From: Sthenelais limicola
Taxonomy: Eukaryota > Annelida > Polychaeta > Phyllodocida > Sigalionidae
Assembly (NCBI GenBank): GCA_942159475.1
Contig: OW804095.1
Location: forward strand, 91,773,740-91,837,739
Reading direction: 5' to 3'
DNA length: 64,000 nucleotides
Of the stretch, positions 22,456-33,493 are shown piece by piece. Position numbers and translations under genes: made by a program. How positions within the stretch are numbered: the first letter of the stretch is position 1; each line of letters opens with the position of its first letter. The notes below the pieces were generated by a model. That model saw nothing but the letters and a program-made list of their open reading frames with translations, ran no database searches and was not told the origin of the DNA.

Positions 22456-23390
22456 TGTACCGATTTATCTGGAATATATCAAAGAGTAATAGGCTAGGGT
22501 AAATATAGCATGATATGGGTGGGGGGACGGCCAAGCCAATGTATTTGTTCGGTGTGTTTCATTATTACTATTATGGTCCACCGTCCAGAAAAGTGTAGAC
22601 CGCTAGAAAGATGTTGATTTAAGACCTATTTCAGCAGATCTGACCGCCTAATATTGTTTTTATATATACAAATGAAGCATCGTCGCGAAAACGGCCGTCC
22701 CAAACCGCCCAGGAATCCCGATTACTAAACTATTTCTAGCTGCTTGCCTTACGAAGTTACGGCATGGCTTCGACCGTTCTCGTTCAGACATTTTGCTTTG
22801 AGTTTGTCTGCTCAGGTCGTATGGGTTCCACCAACCCAACGACCAGCAGACAATAAGATTTTAGCAGAAGAATCTATATTTCGTTACCTTTTTAATGGAA
22901 TAAATGATAATCCCGGAATTTCTACCTGCAACAGGCTATGGATTATGTCTATGGATCTAGGCTATGGATCTATGTCAGCTTTGTTTTTCTGATCGGAGCG
23001 CCACTGGTGTCAATTGATCTAACTAAGCGGCTCTTCCATTCTGTTTCCCTACCGCTGTCCAATCAACCTTATACCTTCCCCTGTAGTTGTTTTCTTATTT
23101 TGTTATGGCTGACTGCCCTCGATTTGAATCTGCGGTAAGCGATAACTTTTTAATTATTCAGAAAGTGACACATGTTCCCATTTGAACTTGGCTCCCCTTG
23201 GCTCAGTCTAGCTTCTGGGATGGGTTAGAAAGTTCCCGAAAAATAAAAAGCACTAAAACAGGCCTTCAGAAGACAGTGTCGGTACATAGTATGTTTATCC
23301 CTCGGGGGGCAACCGGTCACGTCATTCGATATCATAGCAAAGCTAATCCGCCTACGGAATAGCGGTCGGTTGTGCTCGTCAAGCTCCACC
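22456..23390. other. No recognisable gene
   Basis: Short frames only. The plus-strand frame 22744-22992 encodes nothing I recognise. No element ends were identified before the T-run at 23391. Confidence 0.5.
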
Positions 23391-23713
23391 TTTTTTTTTT
23401 TTTTTTTATTCCATTTAAGGCCAAGTCATTAATTTACAACCTTCAGTTCAGTCAATATCTGACGAAAGGTGTTCTCGCCAGTGATGTTATTTGAGTTAAA
23501 TTTTTGGTCATACAATCTGTTGCCCACACCCCATTTTTTATCTAAAGTCATCTCATAGAAACATGTATGTGGCGTATTTACCAGTTTTCGTTGTATGTCT
23601 GTGTGTTGGCGGAATTTCGCTCTGACTATATCTTTGAGTGTTTCCCTCTCGTTCTGACGCCACTCTTCGCTGACTGTCACCTTAGAAGCGTGGCTCTTGA
23701 CTGTGTTAGGCGG
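23391..23713 (-). pseudogene. NADAR-domain fragment ending in a poly(A) tract
   Basis: Minus-strand frame open from 23713 to the stop at about 23426. It reads EEWRQNERETLKDIVRAKFR, then QHTDIQRKLVNT, YEMTLDKKWGVGNRLYD and ITGENTFRQILTEL. This is the C-terminal half of the NADAR (YbiA/DUF1768) fold: a W-x3-R helix, KF-x-QH, L-x-ET/EMT, D-x-x-WGxG and a final GxNxLGxxL-like helix. NADAR proteins are N-glycosidases acting on ADP-ribose or riboflavin-type intermediates. The N-terminal half is absent: a stop lies at 23714-23716. Downstream is AATAAA followed by about 19 A (23391-23409), as in a retrocopy or retroelement 3' end. Confidence 0.7.
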
Positions 23714-23838
23714 TTAGAGGATGAGGTTATGGTGATGAGGGTTGATTATGGCTGCCGTGAACCAGAACGAGGCGAAGCCGAGTTCTGGTTCCGGCAGCCA
23801 TAATCAACCCGAAGCACCATAACCGAATGCTCTAATGC
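23714..23838. repeat. Large imperfect palindrome
   Basis: The arm GGTTGATTATGGCTGCCG with GAACCAGAAC is followed by a short centre (GAGGCGAAGCCGAG) and the complementary arm. Outer arms GGTTATGGTG / CACCATAACC extend the match to about 23725-23824, with weaker pairing to 23714-23838. A transcript would fold into a hairpin of about 50 bp. It directly abuts the 5' side of the NADAR frame and the left end of the MITE. Confidence 0.9.
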
Positions 23839-24090
23839 CTTTAGTCCCCTTTTGTTGGGCTGTTACTATCATTTCTTTAATACGATTACACTTGAACTGA
23901 ATATACTAGGCCCTCCAAAAGCTGCGACGACCGCAAATTTCATGCGTGGCCAGACCCGTCAGGTCAGTTCACTGCCGCACTCGTCAGGTGGCGGCACCAT
24001 CGCCACCGCTAGCAAAAACGACTTCCGCCTTAGACGTCTCTCTATGGCTCTCCATTCGTCCCCGCCAGACCAACAAACGGGGACTAAAGG
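23838..24090. mobile_element. 253-bp MITE with 21-bp terminal inverted repeats
   Basis: The left end CCTTTAGTCCCCTTTTGTTGG and the complement of the right end, CCTTTAGTCCCCGTTTGTTGG, differ at one base. The interior is GC-richer than its surroundings and has no transposase. A further copy of the left end, including 15 bases beyond the terminal repeat, lies inverted at 28842-28879. No clear target-site duplication was seen, so the superfamily is unassigned. Confidence 0.75.
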
Positions 24091-27000
24091 GGGGCAGTCA
24101 GTAACCAACATTTAATTTCCTAGTCGCGTATTCTCGGGTGACTGTACTGATAGGGTTTTTTGGTGTTGGAAGGCTTGTTCAGCCGTTGAATATAAAATAC
24201 CAGCATACCAAAACTCTCTAGGGTAATTACACTAATTTACTGAAGAACTGAAGAATGATTTCATTTAATTACTTTAAGAAGAATGATTTCATTTAATTAC
24301 TTTAAAGCAGGGGACTGTGAGAGCTAGGTGAGTGGAATATAAATAGTGAGAAAGGACGGGAGGGGGTGGGGAGTGAGAGGAGAGAGGAATAGAGAGAGTG
24401 AGAAAGAGGGCAGAGCGAGAGAGGCAGATATATGATAAAAGCATGTTTGATTTTATGCTAGATATATATTCGAAAAAGGAACTTAGATGAGGGTAGAAAT
24501 ATGATATTGTATCCTCGAGCACCTTTTCAAAATCAATCTAGGGTATTTGTGGTGCAAAAGACACAGGTCTGAAAAGAATTCATGTAAGACTAAACTCTGG
24601 AGACATGACGCATAACCCTTATTTGGATATTACTCTCCATGGGAGGAGCTAAAGTTCTGAAGCATTATATCAGGCTCCACCCTCCACTGTCTAACTCAAG
24701 CGCCTCCCTCTCCATCTCACCTCCCTGTCCCGCCCACCCTCCCTCTCCCTCTCACCCACTCCCGCTCTCCCTCCCACCCCCTCTCAACCCCAAATTTTGT
24801 TATTGGACATGTATGTTGGCATAGGAATACATCATGGTACATTTGGGTGAAAAGAACTGAGAATAGCCTCAGACAGTGGATATTCCAAAAAGGAAAAGGA
24901 CATTCCAAAAAAGAAAAGGACACTCCAAAAACGAAAAGGACATTCCAAAAACGAAAAGGATATTACAAAAAGTAGAGTATATATACTCTATTCCAAAAAT
25001 AAAAGTCTTGGATTTTTCCTATTTCACATAGATATCCTTTCCGATTGGGGACAAAACACGCCTGTTCCATTTCCAAGGTTGTTTTAATGGAATAAATCAT
25101 CAAGAAAACGAATCGCTTCACGAATAGGAATTTAAAGGTCCTTGTATGAGTACTACACATGGACTGCCTGTATTGTTACTGTGGTATATAGATCTATTGT
25201 TACTCGGCTCCTCTACCCAAGAGATGTCAGTGGTAATGGGAGCTGTCACTCTCCCTACCTCAGTACCCCACCCTAAGGTATAAGCCTTAAGAGCGGCTCA
25301 TTATATAGCCACAGGCACAATATCTTTTTAGCACTCATATTTGATTGCCTTGAACTGAACTGAACTGAAGTTTGTTTTCACCTATATATAGGTTCCTCCT
25401 ATAGGAATTCAAGAGAGTTACTAGTATAGATTTGCTGAAGAGGAACTAGGTATTATTTCACCTCTGGAATGGAGTGAGCATAGACTTAAGGGTGGTCTCC
25501 ACTGCCTGCGGTAAGCTCTGCGGTAAGCCTTGCGATGGTGCTGTGTTGGTGAGGAGGGGCGAGGTCATGCCTACATAGTTCACTGACCATCCTTTGGTAT
25601 CGGCTTTCTATATGCAAACGAGTTCTGTGATTTCATTGGCTAGAGAACTTTATGACGCAAAATCTCAGTATTCTGATTGGACAACGCAAATCTGATTGTA
25701 CGACTGTGTAAGTAGACACAAAGAAGCAGAGGAGAATATTCAATGGTGATTTTCAATTGATCTAAAGATAATCAAATATACAATAATTTCTTGAATTATT
25801 AAACTCCAATGGTCCCCAATGCAGTTTCAATGGGAATCAACCCCTTATGAATATTGATCTATTTGAGAAATTTCATTTTAAGGGTAACAACCTACATGAA
25901 TTAGACCCAAGATGATAGACAGTGGTGTTAGAATCTATGTACTAGTTGCTTAGCAACAGATAGCCTTCATAGTTACCATTAAACTATTGTGGAAAATGGT
26001 TGGTGCAGCATAATCCCTCAGGAGTCGGCGATTGGTCAATTATTATATCCAACATAATATCTGTTATGCATCGCTCACCGGCGCCGGTTTTCTCTTGGCC
26101 GATTCGACTTCAAATGTTTGTATGCAACAGCAGCAGCAACAAAATATTGACAAATTTAACCCTATAAGTCATAGTATGAGTAAATTTGAATGCTGGTTTC
26201 TGCATACACTGAAATACCTATTGTTGATGTAGAATTGCATCAGTACATGGGTCAGATGTTCTAGGATTGTACAAACCCTCATTTCAGGGCGTTACACAAA
26301 GCAACGAATTTTAACTTTGACAAGTGATAAAAACAGAACCTGGGGGTCAAAATCAGTATAATCGATATTGCCAGAAAGCTGAAACTTTTGAGGAGAATCA
26401 GCCACGTGTTTATAAGGCAGTGAGCATGATCCCCACTGGGTAAAGGACAGGTTTATTTTCTTATGTTCCCCTGCTAGGCGGTGTGGCGTCTGAAGAATAG
26501 TATGGAAATAGCAGAGGCATGGGCAGGTGCAACCGTTTTCTCCTCTGAGATATAGATAGTAACCAAGATGTTTAGTGCCTGAAGGGTCAGATCAGAATAT
26601 ATAAAATTGGCGGCTCTACCCGTAACGTATAGACATGTATAAACATATAACATTGCTGTATGTTGTTATAAATTAATAATTGTATAAATTAATACAAGAC
26701 TGAAGTCGAATCATTTGAGAGAAAACGGCAGCGGAAGACCGAGCGATAATCACTGAGCGATGATAAGTGAAGCTAGCACAGGAAAGAATTATAAATTTCC
26801 AGACAAAGGTACCGTAAAGATGAACTGTACAAAGAATTAAAAATATCTTTATCTATGTGGCCACTATATGTTATGGAATATTATATATTGGGAAGCGGAG
26901 CAGAATGATAAAGCATCCCTATTGCTGTACCAAGAATAGTTTGTACCATAAACAAGGAAATCGAATTCAATTGAATTCAAATGATAAAGTATCCAGTTAA

Positions 27001-28841
27001 CCGCGACATTAACAAAACAAAATGATTCCAACTAAATTAAGCTTGTAATAATCAGAGAATAGGTGAATAAAATGTGAAAAACTAGATACCTAGAGTTTCA
27101 TAATGATGATATATAGTAAAATATGGACGTGAAAGAACCTGTAACAGTGAAATGCATCGCTCTAAATGATTATTGTTTTTGTAACTAATCTTATATTGAT
27201 ATGTTTATAATCTAATGAAATGGATATCTAAAATAGAATTTTGGATATCTAAAATTGATTTCTGATATCCATTATAGAGTTCTGATACATTTATTTTGTC
27301 ATGTATAAGTAGCTTCAGCGCGGCTGACAATAGTGTACATACTACATAATGTTCTTGCTGAATAAAGATCTTTTAATACAAACTGAAGTAATGTTTTTAA
27401 AAGATCATTTTTGTAACATTGTTCATACAATAGCTTTTAAATAAGGTTGGCCTGGAAGACCTGTTTGAAAACAGAAGGCAAAACCTAATTTCTATGTAAA
27501 ACTCTTGAAATAAAAATCAATATATATATATACAGGTTAACTAACAAGTTGGTTGAAAGAGTGTGAATATTGTAGGTGTTGCGTAGCAACGAGTACAATA
27601 TTCTAAGTGACTGAAACCAACAAAATTTATCATACATGTTTTCAATCATGAAAATCGAGTCATAAATATGAATTTTACCGGTAATCTTAGTAAAAAAACA
27701 GATGGTTGTCATGACAAGCCCACGTATATGACTAGTGAAATACGCACTATGCGTAACTCATTCTAGATATTATGTTGTTTTCAGAGCAATGCATGTGTAG
27801 TGATTTGCTTGACTGAACAATAATAAACAAAGAGATAACAAGCGTTTGCTCCCCTTCTGGTTTATTATTGTCCGGTTCTCGGCCCTTCTACATTCACCGA
27901 AAGCTAGGGTAGTCTTTTTCCTGTGTAAGGTACAGCAGGTGTCATATAGTATTCAGCATAAGAGAACAATATGAAAGGACAAGCGTGTCCGTAAACATAA
28001 GAGACTCCGCTCTCAGTAAGTTTATACAAGAATGGGTAGAAAGGAATAAGAATGTTATAATTAGAATTGTGTAATATAAGGGAAAACATGAATTACATTA
28101 CAAAAACCGGCCCCAGTGCATGAGACATCTCTGGTGTAAAGTAAGCACACCAGCTCTTTATGAACTGGTTGCACCTGGGGGATTTTAAAGCCACTACACA
28201 TGTATAATAAATAGACTTAAAGTCCCCAATATAGTGGGTCCGTCACACGGCTATTCGGACCACATTGAAAGATTAAAAAAATTCTGGTCCGACTAACCCT
28301 ATGTGCACAGATGACGGCCAAGATGTTCCAGGGGTGTTCCATAGGTGTGGATAACTAGGCTCCAGCTACAGTTAGTCCCTGTTGGTTGGTCTGAGCTGGC
28401 CCATTATAAACGCACAGAGGCCAGTTGTACCGGAACACGGCACAGTGCTGGGACTCTATGCCTGGCACTACTTCTGATTTGGCCAGCTAATTCACAGCTT
28501 CCAGGTTGCATGTGTCTAGGGACTTAAAAAGGGAGAAAATAAAAAATCTGAATCGGCAGAAATGATTGCAATATTGTTTTACCCCAATAGTTAAGTCAAC
28601 GATCCTATAGCTACACAGGATCGTTGGTCGAAGTAGGTAAACAAACCTGTCCTGATGCATCACCGCAGTCACGCCATCTAGTGTAATCGGTGGGCATCGT
28701 GTGTACAGAACAAAATACACAGAACACCTGTCTTGAATGGAGTGGGTGCGTAAGCTTAGAGATGAATGATACTTTACTTAACTGTAAGTAAATGCTTTAT
28801 GACAATTTCTAGGGTTTGGGGAAAGTGATACTAAGAGAATA
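24091..28841. other. Long stretch without recognisable genes
   Basis: No domain-bearing reading frame was seen on either strand. Contents noted: a purine-rich patch (24340-24430), a C/T-rich patch (24680-24790), a 20-bp tandem repeat (24885-24965), a perfect palindrome AGAGTATATATACTCT at about 24974, and a GAACTGAACTGAACTGAA microsatellite near 25350. The sequence GAATAAAGATC near 27360 resembles a polyadenylation site but has no attached element that I can identify. Confidence 0.5.
24885..24968. repeat. 20-bp tandem repeat (GGACATTCCAAAAAgGAAAA)n
   Basis: Four to five tandem units of about 20 bp with small changes (ATTCC/ACTCC; AAGG/AACG/AAAG). Its boundaries are blurred by decay at the right end. 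Confidence 0.85.
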
Positions 28842-28879
28842 AGTTGATAGTAACAGCCCAACCAACGGGGACTAAAGCC
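28842..28879 (-). mobile_element. Second copy of the MITE left end
   Basis: The complement of this stretch reads GGCTTTAGTCCCCGTTGGTT then GGGCTGTTACTATCA. It matches 23836-23873 for about 33 of 37 bases, beyond the 21-bp terminal repeat. It is either a solo end of a second copy or the far inverted end of a 5-kb element bounded by 23838 and 28878. Confidence 0.7.
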
Positions 28880-28939
28880 ATTACAGCCTTCGTTTATGGT
28901 CCTCACTGGGCTCTAAGCCTGACGGGACCAGTCTCGGCT

Positions 28940-28968
28940 TTCAATCGACTATTTACGATCGACTATCA
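28940..28968. repeat. 21-bp satellite, left remnant
   Basis: Contains CGACTATTTACGATCGACTATC, the same unit as the array at 31520-31825. LINE E separates the two parts. Confidence 0.8.
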
Positions 28969-31519
28969 AATTCAAATTCAAATTCAGAAATTCTTTATTG
29001 GATGGTTTTGTTCACAATAGGTCGGTCAATTCTGACACAGAGACATGCCAGTTCTTCCGATGACTGCCGATGTCTCTTTCTTGAATTTTTCATTACAACA
29101 ATAACATGAAAATCCCTTTATAGGGCTTCATAACAACTTAATAATAATAACATGTCAGCTTTGAATGAGATGAATATTTACATCTGAAAATAGTAGATGA
29201 GGGTCCTAGCTAATAACAATCTAAATTATTTTTATGCATCGTTATACATCAATATTAAAGGGTACAGTGTAACATACAATTCCTCAGTTATGTCCAGCAT
29301 GGAGCACTAATACAAGTTATACTGTCTGCGGACTGAGAGGCGAGAGCGACATAGTTAATTACAGTTAGAGTTGGCAGCGGTGACAAATAGGAACACAATT
29401 TTTTTAGGCAGGAGCAGTAACATTCTACAGAGAAGAAATAAAGTATCACAGTGGATTGATAAGTTGATATGAGAGAGAAGGCATACTTAATCGGTGTATG
29501 CTAATTCAGACATTAGTGATGAGTATAAGTATAAACAGTCATATTTCAGTGTGAGCAGAAATATTTCACACTCTAAAGGGGGATAATAATATAATGTTAT
29601 AACAGTACTAAGATCAGAAAGGCGCAAGAAGCTGTTGCGTATATTTCCTAAATGAGGAACTGTCCTCTATTTTATGCGCTGCTGGTTTCAGCTCATTCCA
29701 CCGTATTCTAGATTTATATGTTATAGAGTCAGTGACCTTCGTCAACTTGGTGGTCAAGACTGTCATGTTTCTTTTTCCATTTGCATGACTTCTAGTTGGC
29801 AGGTCTCTTATATCAATATTATTTTTATTTTGGGACAAGTAAAAAGCAATATCTAAAATATGTTTATCCCTTCGCGTTTGTAGGGGCCAAATATTTAGGG
29901 ACTCATGCTCGCGATCCACATTGTCGTATTTGGATTTATTAAAAATTATCCTTAAAGCTAAATTTTTTGGGACTGAAGTTTTTGTAGCATGGCTTTCGGG
30001 GCAGAATCATAAATAAAATCACAATAATCAATATTTGGAAGGATGGCTAACTTATATATATCATGTTTGGCTTTGTGAGTCAAGGAGTCCTTAGCTTTAT
30101 ATAATAATCTAACTTTAGAGGTAATTAATTTCAGAGTGTTACTGACATGTGATTTGAAGGTAAGTAGATCATCGAGCATGAAGCCCAAATATTTGTACTC
30201 ATGAACTAAGTCTAATACAGCAGTGCCAAGGGTAAGATCAATAGCAGAGTTCAATATTTTCGACCTAGATACATAACTTAAGGAGAATGACATGGCCTTG
30301 CACTTAGAAGCGTTAAGGGATAGTTTGTTTTGGGCGCACCATAAGTATATATTGTTAAGATCGCTTTGAAGATTGTGATGAAGAGCATCAATTTTAGAAT
30401 TATGATAATAAATGACAGTGTCGTCTGCGTAATGTTGAATTTTGGCATGACGGACTACTGAATGTAAATCGTTAATATAAATTGTAAATAATATTGGGCC
30501 CAAAATGGTACCTTGTGGGACACCATAGGTAACTATCCCTTCTTCTGATTTTTGGCCATTTACAGTAACAAATTGTCTCCTATTCCTGAGGTAATTTGTG
30601 AACCAAAGTAACTCCATGCCTGCTATTCCATAAGTTTCTAATTTATCTAAAAGAATTTTGTGATGGACCGTATCGAACGCTTTGCTAAAATCAAGGAAAA
30701 CTGTCTTGTTAAAAAGCTTATCGTTCAAATTTGTATATAAGTTATCGAGGAAATCTACTTGAGCTTGTTGAATAGAATGATTTTTACGGAAGCCATATTG
30801 GTTGTTATTAAATAGATTATTGGACTCAAAGTGATCGGTAAGCTGTTGCTGTACAGCTGTCTCAAGAATTTTAGCAGGCATGGAGATGCAAGATATGGGC
30901 CTGTAATTCGAGGCGTTCAGTTTACTGCCTGCCTTATATAATGGTGTTACCCGCGCCAACTTGAAAGAACTGGGTATCTTACCCAGGAGTAAAGAAATAT
31001 TAATAACATGCGTCATTTGATCAGTTAAAGCTAGTAGACATGATTTCATAATAGTGGCCGGGATGAAGTTAATTCCAGAATTCTTCGATACATCAATTTT
31101 CGAGATGATTTTCCCCACTTCCCTAGAAGATAACTCGCAGAACTTAAAATTGGGTACATCATATTCACTGGGGGTTTTTAAGTCAGAGTCAGCGGTAGTT
31201 GCGCAAGGGGGGATCTTCTTGGCAAGATTGGGGCCGACATTAAGGAAATAATTATTGAATTCAGTTGGTATTTCAGGCGGGTCTATCGCCTGACCGTCCT
31301 TTTCTAGATATATAGTGCTACTCTTTTTGAGTTTCTCCGGGTTAATCAAAGGTCTTAAAAATTCCCAGAACTTCCGGGGGTTTTTATCATAAAATTCCAG
31401 ATTAGCCTTAATAAACTGTGCTTTCGCTGTCTTACATTTAGAATTGGCCAGTCGCCTTAGGACTTTAGCAATAGTGCAATAGTTCTGAGTCACATTTTAA
31501 TTTAGCAAGTCTGAATATC
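28969..31519 (-). mobile_element. LINE E, 5'-truncated, inserted in a satellite
   Basis: Minus-strand element with its 3' end at 28969. The element ends AATAAAGAATTTCTGAATTT then repeats TGAATT about three times instead of a poly(A). A short tandem 3' tail of this kind is typical of the CR1/L2 group. The ORF lies at 31493-29614. Satellite sequence flanks both sides. The 5' end falls in the linker after the endonuclease, so the endonuclease is missing. Only TATC is shared at the two borders. Confidence 0.9.
29614..31515 (-). pseudogene. LINE E ORF2: reverse transcriptase
   Basis: The 511-codon minus-strand frame 31493-29958 carries the complete polymerase: a KFWEFLRPLINP linker, ASNYRPISCISMPAKILE, QYGFRKNHSIQQAQ, VFLDFSKAFDTVHHKILL, GVPQGTILGPILFTIYIND and HYADDTVIYY with both catalytic aspartates intact, then YKYLGFMLDDLLTFKSHV. 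A frameshift near 29958 leads to frame 29919-29614 with the thumb terminus (RWNELKPAAHKIEDSSSFRK). Another small shift near 31470 precedes the first methionine. The style of its motifs is CR1/L2-like. The core is intact, but there is no endonuclease. Confidence 0.92.
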
Positions 31520-31825
31520 ACAACTATTTACGATCGACTATCACAACTATTTACGATCGTCTATCACGACTTTATGATCAACTATCATGACTTTACGATC
31601 GACTATCACAACTTTACGATCGACTACCAAGACCTTACGATTGACTACCACGACCTTACGGTTGACTATTTACGATTGACTATCGCGGCTTTACGATCGA
31701 CTATCGCGATTTTACGATCAACTATTGTGACTTTACGCTTGACTTTACGCTTGACTATTTACGATTCACTATCGCTATTGACTTCACGATTGACTATTTA
31801 CGATTGACTATCGCGATAAACCCCA
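31520..31825. repeat. 21-bp satellite array (CTTTACGATCGACTATCACGA)n
   Basis: About 14 diverged tandem units built on TTTACGATCGACTATCACGA, with variants TTTACGATTGACTA and some 14- to 16-bp short units. Since 21 is a multiple of three, the array gives a spurious open frame of period seven (31574-31807). Confidence 0.92.
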
Positions 31826-32150
31826 TAAGATTGAGAAAAACACCTTAACCTTGTACAATATATCATATTTATATATAACATCATGAAATTTAAAATATTC
31901 TAGTCTTGATACCAGAATTAATGCTAAACATCCACAGAGAAAATAAATATAATATCATTAGAAGAGTAAGGATAATTTATGTCTGCCTATAATATTGAAT
32001 CAAGCAGAAAGCATCATTAGTTTAGACCAATTAAACTTTAAAATCGATCAGGCCTATGAAATAATAATTATATTCAATACATTTTCAATACAAAATATTT
32101 TATCCTTGGAGCGTATGGAGTCACCGAGCAATTCAGGGGTGATTAGAGGA
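31826..32150. other. No recognisable feature
   Basis: AT-rich sequence between the satellite and the minisatellite; nothing recognised. Confidence 0.5.
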
Positions 32151-32415
32151 GGGGAGCGGTGAGATGAGGTAAAGTTAAGAGAGGGGTGAGTAGAGGAGAG
32201 GAGGGGTGAGATGGGGTAAAGTTAGGAGAGGGGTGAGTAGAGGAGGGGGAGCGGTGAGATGGGGTAAAGTTAAGAGAGGGGTGAGTAGAGGAGGGGAGCG
32301 GTGAGATGGGGTAAAGTTAAGAGAGGGGTGAGTAGAGGACAGGAGGGGTGAGATGGGGTAAAGTTAGGAGAGGGGTGAGTAGAGGAGGGGAGTGGGGTGA
32401 AATGAGGTAAAGTAA
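32140..32415. repeat. G-rich minisatellite, about 50-bp unit
   Basis: Five to six tandem units of the form GAGAGGGGTGAGTAGAGGAG, GGGAGCGGTGAGATGGGG, TAAAGTTAAGA. Units differ in the GGAGCGG/GGAGGGG part and in small length changes. The strand is strongly purine-rich. Confidence 0.9.
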
Positions 32416-33353
32416 CCAAGACATATACTTATGTCACAAACCAAAGACAAAATACTGCACAATCATTAAGTTAAAAAATACATACTTCTACAAAAAAAAT
32501 AATAAGATATAATTCCATTTTGAAATTAAAAGAACATGGGGCAGAACGTGTGGCCTTCTTGCTTGGCCATAATGTCCTCCATTGTCATTGCCAAATCCAG
32601 CAGCCAACCTCTGCATATTCCATATTCACGGATGGTAGTGTTTGCTCCACTCTCTGGTTTGGGCTCATCTCCTTGTTGGTGTCCTCCTGCTTTTGACCGC
32701 CGCAATACTGAAAAATGATTCGAATGCATTTATAAAAAGCATGAAGGATTTGTGATGCCATAATCCAAAAGAACAACATACTACATCATGGGATGAATGC
32801 TCAGTCTCAATGAACATATTAAAACCGCTTATTTTCACAGGAAAAAAACAATATTAGGTAACATCATGGAATAAATCAGCTAAATATGACATTTTTTCAT
32901 GCCATTTCCCGTAATTAAAATTACAACATTGTTAAGGTGTTAACATTTAATGAATGGGACGGGGAGGGTGCCGCTCCTTAAACATAGTGTGTAGTGAGTG
33001 AGTGAACGTCCATGACAAAACGTGCAGAGCGTTGCAAAACGCCCTGGAGTTAACCCCTAATTGAGCTGCGTTAGTATCTCGCACATATGACATATTATAC
33101 ATGATTAGAAAGAGAATTTAATGCTGATTCTGGCTATGTATAATATGTGCATGGTTTGATTGTTACAACGGCCTGAGCCTCGCGCGAACATTAATGCCAA
33201 TCACACAAGACAAGTATTCAAGTCAATTTAATAAGTAATTTAGGCGAATGAATGTTATATGTTGTTGGTATATTCATAGGACAAATGGACTCAGCATTAA
33301 CTCAAAACATTATGCATACACTTTTATTATTTATTTCTAATTCAAGTTTGTCA
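32416..33353. other. No recognisable gene
   Basis: Short unrelated frames only, for example on the minus strand at 32526-32729. No domain, RNA gene or transposon end was identified. Confidence 0.5.
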
Positions 33354-33428
33354 GCCCCCACTTCCCGGGGGGAAGTGGGGGCAACTTTTACACCCAGTTG
33401 GCCGCCACCCCTCAACGGGAGGGGTGGC
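33354..33428. repeat. Two adjacent GC-rich perfect hairpins
   Basis: Hairpin one, 33354-33382, has arms GCCCCCACTTCCC / GGGAAGTGGGGGC (13 bp) and a 3-base loop. Hairpin two, 33404-33428, has arms GCCACCCCTC / GAGGGGTGGC (10 bp) and a 5-base loop. Both are very GC-rich in an AT-rich setting. They lie about 65 bp left of the truncated end of element F. Confidence 0.9.
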
Positions 33429-33493
33429 TGGCAGCGAGTGAAGGTGTCAAAACAGCATTTAGGGGAGGTTTAGACACTTGTGTTTAAACAGTT

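Noticed and set aside
22744..23138. Plus-strand frames between the SGNH ORF and the NADAR fragment
   Set aside because: Short, no domain, and no supporting context.
27300..27400. Possible LTR or gene 3' end around GAATAAAGATC
   Set aside because: No TG...CA boundaries, primer site or coding region next to it.
31574..31807. Open frame with a seven-residue repeat (TIDYHDL-like)
   Set aside because: Produced by a 21-bp satellite; no start context or neighbour supports a protein.
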